Shown here in pieces: positions 46,370 to 54,645 of a stretch of DNA of 64,000 bases. The translations under genes and the position numbers were made by a program. This DNA is from Eshraghiella sp964405265 (GTDB lineage: Bacteria > Bacillota > Clostridia > Lachnospirales > Lachnospiraceae): assembly GCA_964405265.1 (NCBI GenBank), contig CAYONC010000002.1:1-64000 (forward strand), given 5' to 3'. Positions within the stretch are counted from its first letter, which is position 1, and each line of letters begins with the position of its first letter. The notes beneath the pieces were generated by a model that saw only the letters and a list, made by a program, of their open reading frames with translations, did no database searches and was not told the origin of the DNA.

Positions 46370-46957
46370 TCAGTCAACAATATGCTTGCCCGTCACAAAA
46401 TACACATTCACCGTGCTTGACTTCTTATCCCTGTAATATGCCACAATCTGCAGCTTGCCTGTCTGAATGTTCATCTTATTATCACGGTTTCCGTCATAAT
46501 ATACACTCTTTACCACACCCGTAAGCGGTTCAAATACAATGCTGAGCTTTGAACAGCCGCCTTCACTGCCAAGCTCCTTTTCCGTACCCTCCGCATCAAT
46601 GATTTTTATGTCAACATTCTTAGGGAGTGTCTGCTCATCAAGAACGGTTTCCGTATATGCTCCCGTGTTCTTGTCCTTAACTGCCTTAACAAGCTTAACC
46701 TCTATCTCTTCTCCATCAGTTTCAATAGTGGCATTCCATTCATCTGCCACTATTGTCTTGGCACGCTCCCTTGCAAGTGAAATTATGTCACTTATCGAGC
46801 CTGTTGCCTTCTTAACGTTGGATCTGCTTACGACCGTATATGTCGTCAATGATGCCACGGCAAGCACAGCCATTATGCCTATGACAACCAGAAGCTCCAC
46901 TAACGAAAAGCCTGCGTTCCTATTCAGTTGTTTCATATTGCCTTTATGCACTCTCAT
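46370..46957 (-). CDS. Minor prepilin, GspH/FimT-like
   Basis: 195 residues with a longer leader ending NAG/FSLVELLVVIG (Glu at +5), a helix including AVASLTTYTVV, the SDIISLARERAKTI segment seen in GspH/FimT pseudopilins and a beta-rich C-terminus. I keep ATG 46957 because GGAG stands six bases upstream; ATG 46936 has a weaker site. It overlaps the PilX-like gene by 14 bases, which suggests translational coupling. Confidence 0.83.
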   Translation of the reverse strand: MRVHKGNMKQLNRNAGFSLVELLVVIGIMAVLAVASLTTYTVVSRSNVKKATGSISDIISLARERAKTIVADEWNATIETDGEEIEVKLVKAVKDKNTGAYTETVLDEQTLPKNVDIKIIDAEGTEKELGSEGGCSKLSIVFEPLTGVVKSVYYDGNRDNKMNIQTGKLQIVAYYRDKKSSTVNVYFVTGKHIVD

Positions 46958-49211
46958 TCTTTCTCCAATCGCTTAACTGCAGCATATCCTCAACGCCTAT
47001 GTTGCCGATTTCAGGTGTCTCGGAGCTGTCTTCCGTTTCATTAAAGAATATATGAATATCATTGCTTTCATCATCATCATTACGGTATGTGTCAATGGCA
47101 TTCTTTGCCCTGCCGTTGCTGCCCGGTGTCACCGCCGCATTACCGCTTACGGTAATGGATTTATCCGTTATGATAAGACCTTCAAAATTGGCACTGACGG
47201 TTATGTCAACGCCGTACGCAACAATCACTCCTCCGTTATAATTGACAGGCACCGTATATGTATTTCCGATATTTTCATCCTTGTATGTCAGTGCAGCAGC
47301 CACCGTTCCCGAGGAAACATCAAAATTAATGACGCTTTTCGTGATAGTGCTTATTCTGCTGACATTAACCGTTCTGTCGTATACGGAAATAAGGTCATCC
47401 GAACTGTCACTGACACTGAATTCAGCTTCACCGATCTTTAAATCTATCGGGAAATGTGAAAAATCGTTGGTATCGCTTCCGGTTGTAAGGAATGATTTTA
47501 TAACCTTATACTTATTGGATGCGGTAGCCGATCTTGCCGTAAGGTCAGCAACCGAAGAGCTTCCCACCACAAATATGGATGAGCCTGAAGTTTCCCTGGT
47601 TACCTTGACAAGTGTTCCTGATGTATATACCGAGGCACTTCCGTTCATCTTAATACCGTCGCCCTCAGAGAAAAATCTCATAAGCCCTGCTTCCACATAA
47701 GAATATAAAGCTTTCTTTTCATTTCTGTCCGCCGTTGTCGGTCCGCTGACACCGCTGTCAGCAAAAAGTGCATCCAGATATCCGTCGGTAATAATCGCCC
47801 TTACATAATTATTCTGGGCACTTGTAGACTTGAAGTTAAGATAATAATAAGTCTTGGCTGCAACCTTCTTAGCCACATAAGGCTGTGTCTCATCAAGAAG
47901 TCCGAGCCTGTATGCAAAGAAATTTGAAAGATCAACGGTAACCTTATCAGGGGTTGAAGTAGGATTAGTTGCAGATGCTCCGGATTCTGCAGACTTAACA
48001 TAGCCTCCCGGCACAAGATATATCTGCTGATTGCCCTTAAGTGCGAGTGAATCACCCGTCTGATACCATTCAGAGGTCGGATCATCCTCATTGACAAGAT
48101 TAATATATCCTTTTCCTGCAAGTGTAAGCTCACGTATTCCCGACATGTCAAGCGTACATTTCATTCCGTTGATTACTATGGCACTGCTTGCCGATACAAG
48201 ATCATTGCTTGCTCCGAAGCCAGTATAATATCCCATAAGAATTACCTTGGACTTCTCTCCGTCAAGAGTCAGGTCATCCGCAACATATGTATGCGAGTCT
48301 GATGATGTATATATAATGTCTGCATTATCAGCATCTTTTCCGATATTAAGATTGTCACACCACACATCTGCCGAATTAACGGTAAATGTAGCTCTTCTTC
48401 CCAAATCAATCATGCCGCCGGCAACAATACGTGAAGGTATTTTTCCTACAATCACAGCATTTTCAAGTGAAACGGATGAGCTTGCGGCGATGTTAAAATC
48501 TTCTCCCGCAAACACACCGCCTGCCATGCTCAGTCCGACACCGCCGTTAACCGATATGTCACCCATGGCTATCAGACAGTAATTAAGATACTCATTCCAG
48601 TCCTCATTAATATACATGAAATCTATATATATGTCCGGATATTCCACATTTAAGTCAATCTGAACAGTCGAAAAATACTGGCTTTTTCCTGAAGACCTGT
48701 ATTCAATTAGAACATCATCAAAAAACACTCCTTCATCAGTGGAGCTTACGCTGCCGATATTGACGATTCTGGCATTGCTCTGGTTATTAATATATGATGT
48801 AAGAAAAGCTGCGGCATTGTCTGCTGCTTCTCCCTCTGTTCCGAGAATTTTCTCCTGCATGCCCACAATGTACTGTGACCTCATGGCAGCATTGAGTGCA
48901 TCATTCTTAATCTTATATGTGGTTCCCTTAGAAATATCATACATATACATTGAGCCGGCCGTAGATACATAAGCATCAGAGAGTGATTCATAGCATGCCC
49001 TTCCCACTCCGGCATAAATCTCTTCCACAACGGATTCAGCACTGTAAAAAGACTTCTTGGAATTTTCATTCATTATTCTCATTCTGTATGCGGCACCCGT
49101 TGCCGAAATGATTACTCCTGCAAGCACTCCTATAAAGGCAATGGCAACAATCGCCATTATTAGGGTTGCACCGTCATTGTTCTTATGTAATTTTCTGAAT
49201 AATTTCTTCAA
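46944..49211 (-). CDS. Very large PilX/GspK-like minor pilin with beta-solenoid-like body
   Basis: 755 residues. The start KNNDG/ATLIMAIVAIAF is a prepilin-like segment with no Glu at +5, as in PilX/GspK proteins that cap the pilus; it is followed by SKKSFYSAESVVEEIY, typical of PilX. PilX proteins are normally 150-250 residues. Here about 500 more residues follow, with short G-N/S-V repeats (for example GGVGLSMAGGVFAGEDF and VSLENAVIVGK around 218-250, and VSGNAAVTPG near 700) that suggest a right-handed beta-helix like that of DUF342 or bactofilin proteins. Exported and probably exposed at the pilus tip. It follows the PilV-like gene by two bases. Confidence 0.75.
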   Translation of the reverse strand: MKKLFRKLHKNNDGATLIMAIVAIAFIGVLAGVIISATGAAYRMRIMNENSKKSFYSAESVVEEIYAGVGRACYESLSDAYVSTAGSMYMYDISKGTTYKIKNDALNAAMRSQYIVGMQEKILGTEGEAADNAAAFLTSYINNQSNARIVNIGSVSSTDEGVFFDDVLIEYRSSGKSQYFSTVQIDLNVEYPDIYIDFMYINEDWNEYLNYCLIAMGDISVNGGVGLSMAGGVFAGEDFNIAASSSVSLENAVIVGKIPSRIVAGGMIDLGRRATFTVNSADVWCDNLNIGKDADNADIIYTSSDSHTYVADDLTLDGEKSKVILMGYYTGFGASNDLVSASSAIVINGMKCTLDMSGIRELTLAGKGYINLVNEDDPTSEWYQTGDSLALKGNQQIYLVPGGYVKSAESGASATNPTSTPDKVTVDLSNFFAYRLGLLDETQPYVAKKVAAKTYYYLNFKSTSAQNNYVRAIITDGYLDALFADSGVSGPTTADRNEKKALYSYVEAGLMRFFSEGDGIKMNGSASVYTSGTLVKVTRETSGSSIFVVGSSSVADLTARSATASNKYKVIKSFLTTGSDTNDFSHFPIDLKIGEAEFSVSDSSDDLISVYDRTVNVSRISTITKSVINFDVSSGTVAAALTYKDENIGNTYTVPVNYNGGVIVAYGVDITVSANFEGLIITDKSITVSGNAAVTPGSNGRAKNAIDTYRNDDDESNDIHIFFNETEDSSETPEIGNIGVEDMLQLSDWRKNESA

Positions 49212-49213
49212 TG

Positions 49214-50377
49214 TCAGTCCCCCTTTACAGTGGATATGGTTGCATAACAGTCACCGGTTTTGATACTGAGCGTATCATCTTCAATGGTAATTCCGTCATT
49301 TATGTCCTTCCATACATATACACTCATATTGTAAAGAGTCGTATATGTATCTCCGCCGGAGGTAATGCTGCCACTTTCCCAGTCCGGTATGTTGGTATAC
49401 AGATGGAATGTGTCTCCCGGCTTGTTTAAGGCCGTATTTAATACAGCGTTATCTCCATGATATACCGCTATATTGGAGCTTGCCAGATTAATCGGTGCGC
49501 CTGCCTTATTGGTAATCTGCTGTGTAATAATGTATGCATTAAAATCCTTAACATCATCATCCGCATCCCAGTAATAATGAATTTCAATCTTATCGCCCGC
49601 CGTAATGCTTGTATACAATTCTTCAGTATATGCAGCAAATGTCGGCTGGTATACAATATACAGATTAGGGACCTTAGTCATGCTTGCCGGAACGATATCA
49701 TATGCGAGCATTGACAGACCGGCATCATATGTATCCGTGACACCTTCGTACTTATACGTAATTTTCATTGAATAATGATATCTTACCCTGCCGTCCGTAA
49801 ACGGAATCTGATATATGTAAAATGTCAGCTTTCTGAATATCTTTGATTTGTTAAAATTACTTACCCGTGATTCAAAATATGCCGAGGCCGAAGCATCATA
49901 TTTCGTAATCTGTGTCATGCAGGTAATGCTTGAGCTTTCATTGGTATTATTAATTTCCGGCTTTTTATAGTCGTTAATTTCGCCAATTGAACCCTCATCG
50001 CCTCCGGTATATTCCGTCGGGTCAAGTACAACGGAAACATAGAACTTCTCCGAATCTGAACCCTTGTTGTAGTCTATATTGCCGTCAGCCGTCAGAGTAA
50101 TATTATTAAAAACAATTCTTCCGTCATCCAGCACGGTATATTTGCCGTCATATTTTGTCTTGAGAATGTCCACGGACATTACACCGAAATATTCCGATAT
50201 GTTCTGTGCAACGTCCGTTGCATTCTGTATGCTCTTGGTCTTACCGTTTACCCTTGCCGAATTAACAAAGGAACGTATAAGAGGTATGCTGAGCACAGAT
50301 ATCACGGCAAGTGTTACCAATACTTCCAGAAGTGAAAATCCTTTATTAAGTTTTCTTATTCTTCCCGGATGCTTCAT
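49214..50377 (-). CDS. Minor prepilin, PilV/GspI-like, with large head domain
   Basis: 387 residues: leader NKG/FSLLEVLVTLA (Glu at +5), hydrophobic helix with SVLSIPLIRSFVNSARVN typical of PilV/GspI, then about 340 residues of beta-rich extracytoplasmic domain, longer than usual for PilV. It is the first of the four minor-prepilin genes that follow the assembly-platform genes. Confidence 0.83.
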   Translation of the reverse strand: MKHPGRIRKLNKGFSLLEVLVTLAVISVLSIPLIRSFVNSARVNGKTKSIQNATDVAQNISEYFGVMSVDILKTKYDGKYTVLDDGRIVFNNITLTADGNIDYNKGSDSEKFYVSVVLDPTEYTGGDEGSIGEINDYKKPEINNTNESSSITCMTQITKYDASASAYFESRVSNFNKSKIFRKLTFYIYQIPFTDGRVRYHYSMKITYKYEGVTDTYDAGLSMLAYDIVPASMTKVPNLYIVYQPTFAAYTEELYTSITAGDKIEIHYYWDADDDVKDFNAYIITQQITNKAGAPINLASSNIAVYHGDNAVLNTALNKPGDTFHLYTNIPDWESGSITSGGDTYTTLYNMSVYVWKDINDGITIEDDTLSIKTGDCYATISTVKGD

Positions 50378-50388
50378 GTCATATGCTC

Positions 50389-51525
50389 CTATTCGTAAAC
50401 AATTACCGAACCTGACTTCTCTGCGATGGAGAATCTCGGACTGCTCTTATCATCAACTATCTTGACTAAAAGCTCAAGATCCGTCTTGTTGATAATCCTT
50501 GCCTTAACGCCGTTAACATCTTCTCCGGTTGCATCCCTTTCGGTTCCCATTACAAGAAGCTTGATGCTTCCGGTCGGTGAAAATACCGCACCTTCATCAT
50601 AATTAACAGCCGGATAAGACACATTGCCGACAGAATATGATACAACATATTCTCCCTTGGAATTCTTATCAAATGTAATCGTGAGTTCTTCAACCTTGCC
50701 TGAGCTGACACTGACGGTCTGTACGCCCGTTCTGTCGCCCTTAGGTCCGACAACGATGGAATCATTCGATGATGTAACAGGATTAAGTGCTATAAAATAA
50801 TCATAATCAGTAATGATATTTGTACCGTTATCATCGCCGCTGTCCTCGCCCGGTTTAAATGTTGATGAATCGAATATGTTCTCCGTTCCTATGAATGGAG
50901 TTGATACAGGCACGTCAAGGAAGAATCTGTCACTTCCCGTTATTGCATAACGGTTCATTACAAGAGTTCCCGATACATATCCGTCTTCACTGTAGCTTGA
51001 CGTAACGGACGTAATCTTATTCTTGCTGTCATATGTATTAATGTAGTGCAGGAAGTTCTTAAAATCCTGATATGTAGCCTTATATGAAAGTGTAAGGCTC
51101 ATTTCTATACCCTTGTAATCACTGGTATATGCCTTGCCTTCCTTCAGAGGATTGGTCGTATTGCCCTGTCCGAATGAATATACGGTATTAATTCCGCCAA
51201 GCGTTACCTGTGATATCCATGTATCGGTCTTATCTTCCATCTTGCTTACAAACTGAATTGCATTCTGTTGTGTAAGTCCGGTGTCAAAGCTGTTAAGATT
51301 ATCAAGATACACTGAATTATAAGTCTCGGTATCTTCTGTGAAACGCTTCTCCATTGCGGTCATTTCCTTGAGGGTGCGGTAATATTTCGTATCCTCTTCT
51401 ATTACTTCATCAAGTTCGCTGTTCTTTGCGGATATGTTCTTAAATCCGAAGAAATATGCACATGCTATAAGAATGATTCCTATAACAAAGCTTAATAACT
51501 TTTTATCTCTGTCTGTTAATTTCAT
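50389..51525 (-). CDS. PilO-like assembly-platform protein
   Basis: 378 residues: one N-terminal membrane helix (about 12-30), a coiled coil (about 33-65) and a ferredoxin-like core (about 85-180, with LSYKATYQDFKNFLHYIN), the layout of PilO/GspM. The extra C-terminal 180 residues form a predicted beta domain not found in typical PilO (about 200 residues), with Ser/Thr/Lys-rich strands. It follows the pilM-pilN fusion, matching the pilM-N-O order. No PilP or PilQ is present, as expected without an outer membrane. Confidence 0.8.
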   Translation of the reverse strand: MKLTDRDKKLLSFVIGIILIACAYFFGFKNISAKNSELDEVIEEDTKYYRTLKEMTAMEKRFTEDTETYNSVYLDNLNSFDTGLTQQNAIQFVSKMEDKTDTWISQVTLGGINTVYSFGQGNTTNPLKEGKAYTSDYKGIEMSLTLSYKATYQDFKNFLHYINTYDSKNKITSVTSSYSEDGYVSGTLVMNRYAITGSDRFFLDVPVSTPFIGTENIFDSSTFKPGEDSGDDNGTNIITDYDYFIALNPVTSSNDSIVVGPKGDRTGVQTVSVSSGKVEELTITFDKNSKGEYVVSYSVGNVSYPAVNYDEGAVFSPTGSIKLLVMGTERDATGEDVNGVKARIINKTDLELLVKIVDDKSSPRFSIAEKSGSVIVYE

Positions 51526-51536
51526 ATTCCCGCCTC

Positions 51537-53108
51537 CTATTTAGATGCTGAATTTGCCTGTATGCCGTTATAGGAACAGGTAATTGTATATGATACCGTT
51601 GCAACGCCGTTTTCATCCACCGTTTCGCTTACTGCATTACAGGTCACGCCCGTTATGCTGTCCCATGACTTAAGCTTGATTATAAAAGCTGTCACCGTGT
51701 CCTTGGAGCTGCCTTTACATGACATGGTAATCTTGCCTTCAGCTGATGAGAAATTGGTCAGGCTGATGTCGGACGGCATATTTTCTTCAAGGAATTCTAT
51801 AAATTCATTGATATAATCATTATTGCCGCTTGCGTACCGGAGGAAGGTATCCGTATCCGTGTACTTATCCTTGGCAGTATAATATTTATCCGCCACGTCG
51901 GCAATGTCTTCTATTTTCTTAATGTCTTCTTTAAGATTCTTGCTTTCCGATTTCTTGCTTATATATTGTACAAAAGGAATTGCAACAATCACAAGTGCTA
52001 TGATTACGGAACCTGCAATTATCATTAACGTGCTTCTGCTGTCAGAGCCTTTCTTAGCCTTAACAAGTGCAGATCTTGGTACGAAGCTGACCGGTTCAAG
52101 AATTGAACCGATGTTGGAGAGGTATAACGAAAGCTCCGTTACGCCCATGTTGAGAGCCGGGTCTGCAATTACACGGTTAAGCTCTTCAAGCTTGTTAACC
52201 TTCATTCCCAGTTCATATGTAAAGAGTGTCTCTATTGCCCTTATCGGCTTGCCTTCCGTTATAAGCACTGCTTTTTCTATCGCAGAACCCGGATTCTTGG
52301 AAGCATAATAATCCATTACACGGCTTACATTGCTTACAAGATATTTAAGTGAATCCGTTACATAATCATTATTCGTAAAGCTCTCCTTAAGCACTCGCTC
52401 ATTGGCAAGCTTATCCATTGCTTCCGCATAAGTTATGCCGGTCTTCTCAACAAGGGCATTGGCTACGGTTGAACGTCCGTAAGGAACCGCCCTCATCATC
52501 TGGAGTACCCTGTCTTCAAGGATACTGATAACGGTATTGTCATCACCCATCTGGATTATAAGTGTCGGTGCCTCGTCAACCTGCATCCTGATGAGCTGTA
52601 AGGTTGAATTTCCGGCATAATCCACAGCCTTGACATTAAGTTCAAGGGTTTCTGCAATGTCGTAATATCTCTCGATAATTCCGACAGGAGATGCCATTAC
52701 CATCATTCTGATTTTCTTGCCGTTCTCATCAAGAACCGTCTCCAATTTGGAATATGTAAATACATATTCATCTATGTTAACAGGAAAATATTCTGACGCA
52801 TTCGTGTTAATATATCCCATTATAAGGTTATCCTTCATAAATGGGACTAATACTTCCTTACTTACTATTTTATTGGACTGTACGGAAAAAATTACGTCCT
52901 TCGTAAGTATTCCTTCACTGAAAATCACGCTCCTTATGGCTTCTGCCACCCTCGGAACGTCTCTTACCTGTCCGTCTTCAACACATCCTTCCGGTGTCGG
53001 AACGGATTTACTGAAATATACCTGGACAATTTTGTGTGAGCTGTATACAACCTCACTTATTTTAATATTGTCATTACCTACTGTAATTGTTAAAACTTTT
53101 GAAGCCAT
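51537..53108 (-). CDS. PilM-PilN fusion protein
   Basis: 523 residues. The first 345 are an actin-like PilM domain (LTITVGNDNIKISEV at the start, QMGDDNTVISILED phosphate-loop-like segment, VLITEGKPIRAIE); then comes a membrane helix (about 360-382) and a PilN periplasmic-type domain (about 383-523, with coiled coil KKSESKNLKEDIKKIEDIADV and a ferredoxin-like core including LEENMPSDISLTNFS). Separate PilM and PilN normally bind through the PilN N-terminal peptide; here they are covalently joined. ATG 53108 has GGGAGG seven bases upstream. Confidence 0.88.
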   Translation of the reverse strand: MASKVLTITVGNDNIKISEVVYSSHKIVQVYFSKSVPTPEGCVEDGQVRDVPRVAEAIRSVIFSEGILTKDVIFSVQSNKIVSKEVLVPFMKDNLIMGYINTNASEYFPVNIDEYVFTYSKLETVLDENGKKIRMMVMASPVGIIERYYDIAETLELNVKAVDYAGNSTLQLIRMQVDEAPTLIIQMGDDNTVISILEDRVLQMMRAVPYGRSTVANALVEKTGITYAEAMDKLANERVLKESFTNNDYVTDSLKYLVSNVSRVMDYYASKNPGSAIEKAVLITEGKPIRAIETLFTYELGMKVNKLEELNRVIADPALNMGVTELSLYLSNIGSILEPVSFVPRSALVKAKKGSDSRSTLMIIAGSVIIALVIVAIPFVQYISKKSESKNLKEDIKKIEDIADVADKYYTAKDKYTDTDTFLRYASGNNDYINEFIEFLEENMPSDISLTNFSSAEGKITMSCKGSSKDTVTAFIIKLKSWDSITGVTCNAVSETVDENGVATVSYTITCSYNGIQANSASK

Positions 53109-53152
53109 TGTCATTCCTCCCTGGTAGATATCCGGTTATGATACATCTTATT

Positions 53153-53923
53153 CTACCCTAATAAAATACCTGTGTACCAGCTTAGCAGCCGGTCTCCACA
53201 CAGCATTGATATTACAATTCCTACAGACAAATATGGACCAAATGCCAGCATTCTGCCCTTGTCACATACCTTCATCAGTATGATATGTATGACAGAACCT
53301 ATGATGCATCCCAGAATTAGTGCCAGTATTATGTGTTGCCAGCCTAACAGCAGTCCTGCGGCAGCCATCAGCTTGATGTCGCCGCCGCCTATTCCCCTTC
53401 CGCCCGTAATAATATATAGAAACAGAAGAAACAGGCTGACGCATGCCATGCCTATGAGATAATATATGATATTATCATAATGTATTGCTGCATTAACAAT
53501 GCCAAGAACAAAAATAGTAATATTGATGCCGAACGGAATTTCATACGTTCTCCAGTCTATGACACTCAGTGCCGTAAGCATGGAAAAAGCCAACGCATAA
53601 AGCATTGATGTTATGTTAATTCCGCAGCATATGAATATCAGTACATACCCGGCTCCGTTAATCAGTTCAATCAACGGATACTGTATTGATATTTTGGTTC
53701 TGCAGTATCTGCATTTTCCTTTTAAAAACAGCCAGCTGAACAGCGGTACCAGATCATACCATGCAAGCTTATGCCCGCATTGCATACAATGGCTGTGTTC
53801 CGTGGCTATATTCTCGTTGAGCGGTATCCGGTATATAAGAACATTGACAAAACTGCCTATTACAATTCCGAATACAAAAGCCGTTATATATATAAGAATT
53901 CTTATTGTCAAAGGTGTCAGCAT
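53153..53923 (-). CDS. pilD: Prepilin peptidase / N-methyltransferase
   Basis: 256 residues, A24-family aspartic protease with about eight membrane helices. The N-terminal cytosolic loop carries the full four-cysteine zinc site (Cys46, Cys49, Cys71, Cys74) and the catalytic aspartates Asp123 (SVIDWRTYEIP) and Asp182 (GGGDIKLMAAAG). It should process PilA and the minor prepilins encoded next to it. Full length; the zinc-binding loop points to the bifunctional type that also methylates. Confidence 0.93.
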   Translation of the reverse strand: MLTPLTIRILIYITAFVFGIVIGSFVNVLIYRIPLNENIATEHSHCMQCGHKLAWYDLVPLFSWLFLKGKCRYCRTKISIQYPLIELINGAGYVLIFICCGINITSMLYALAFSMLTALSVIDWRTYEIPFGINITIFVLGIVNAAIHYDNIIYYLIGMACVSLFLLFLYIITGGRGIGGGDIKLMAAAGLLLGWQHIILALILGCIIGSVIHIILMKVCDKGRMLAFGPYLSVGIVISMLCGDRLLSWYTGILLG

Positions 53924-53955
53924 TCTCTTATCCTTCCGCCGTCATATACCATTCA

Positions 53956-53989
53956 ACCGGGATATGCCCTTTTATGGAGCATACCCGGT
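53956..53989 (-). other. Stem-loop between pilA and pilD without T run
   Basis: Arms 53956-53969 and 53976-53989 share ACCGGG/CCCGGT and ATGC/GCAT with one bulged base. It lies about 50 bases after the pilA stop. No T run follows on the minus strand, so it is more likely an mRNA 3' stabiliser that raises pilA over downstream genes than a full terminator. Confidence 0.55.
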
Positions 53990-54040
53990 CATTGATAAGT
54001 ATTACCCGCTTATGTATTTTCTGCCGATATACGGTATTGA

Positions 54041-54547
54041 TTAAGAATTTGCTGCTGAGCTGTCATCAGCTGCTGAGCTACTTGCTGCACCAGGAGCTGT
54101 TTCATTTTTTGCATGTCTGTAAACTTTAACCTTCTCATCAGCGATTACAAAAGTTACCTCATCATCAGCCTTGTATGTCTTGGATGTAAATGTAAAATCT
54201 TCAACATTAGCTGCTACTTCCGTAAGATAATTTGTAAGTTCAGTTTGTGTTGTAATATTTTGATCCAGTGTAGTACTTGTAGGACTTGTGATTGTTATAC
54301 CTTTTTTACCTTTGTATACGATTGTTGCTGTAACGCTTGAGAATTCAGGGTCTGCAAGTGAGTTCTGCATCTGGCTTCTGATTTCTTCGATTGCTGATTC
54401 ATCCTTCTGCTTCTTAGACTTCTCTACGTTCTTAACAAGTGTAGGAACAAGAATTCCCATAAGTACTGCCATGATGGCTACTACTACGATAAGTTCTACA
54501 AGAGAGAAACCTTTGTTGTCTTTCTTTTTCTTCTGGAATAATTTCAT
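54041..54547 (-). CDS. pilA: Major type IV pilin PilA
   Basis: 168 residues: Lys-rich leader KKKKDNKG cut before FSLVELIVVVAIMAVLMG (Glu at +5), the N-terminal alpha-helix to about residue 65 and a compact beta domain with TSPTSTTLDQNITTQTELT. There are no cysteines, so no disulfide-bonded D-region. The last 20 residues are a Ser/Ala/Asp-rich tail, likely flexible. Strong AAGGAG stands 11 bases before the ATG. Its place between pilC and pilD and flanking hairpins fit high expression; the other pilin-like genes lie at the end of the operon. Confidence 0.9.
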   Translation of the reverse strand: MKLFQKKKKDNKGFSLVELIVVVAIMAVLMGILVPTLVKNVEKSKKQKDESAIEEIRSQMQNSLADPEFSSVTATIVYKGKKGITITSPTSTTLDQNITTQTELTNYLTEVAANVEDFTFTSKTYKADDEVTFVIADEKVKVYRHAKNETAPGAASSSAADDSSAANS

Positions 54548-54572
54548 GATATCATTCTCCTTTTCCTCTTAG

Positions 54573-54585
54573 CCGGATTGTCCGG
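54573..54585 (-). other. Small hairpin in the pilA leader
   Basis: CCGGA/TCCGG arms with a three-base loop stand shortly before the pilA ribosome-binding site, in a 98-base gap after pilC. Further inverted pairs (GGTAC/GTACC within 54619-54641) precede it. Together they could protect a processed pilA mRNA. No promoter was found in this gap. Confidence 0.45.
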
Positions 54586-54645
54586 TCATTATTTTGTTAT
54601 ATATACTAAGATTCTGCCGGGTACACAGAACCCTTCGTACCGTTG

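Noticed and set aside
53956..53989. Full terminator after pilA
   Set aside because: Stem is good but no T run follows, and the pil genes continue in the same direction.
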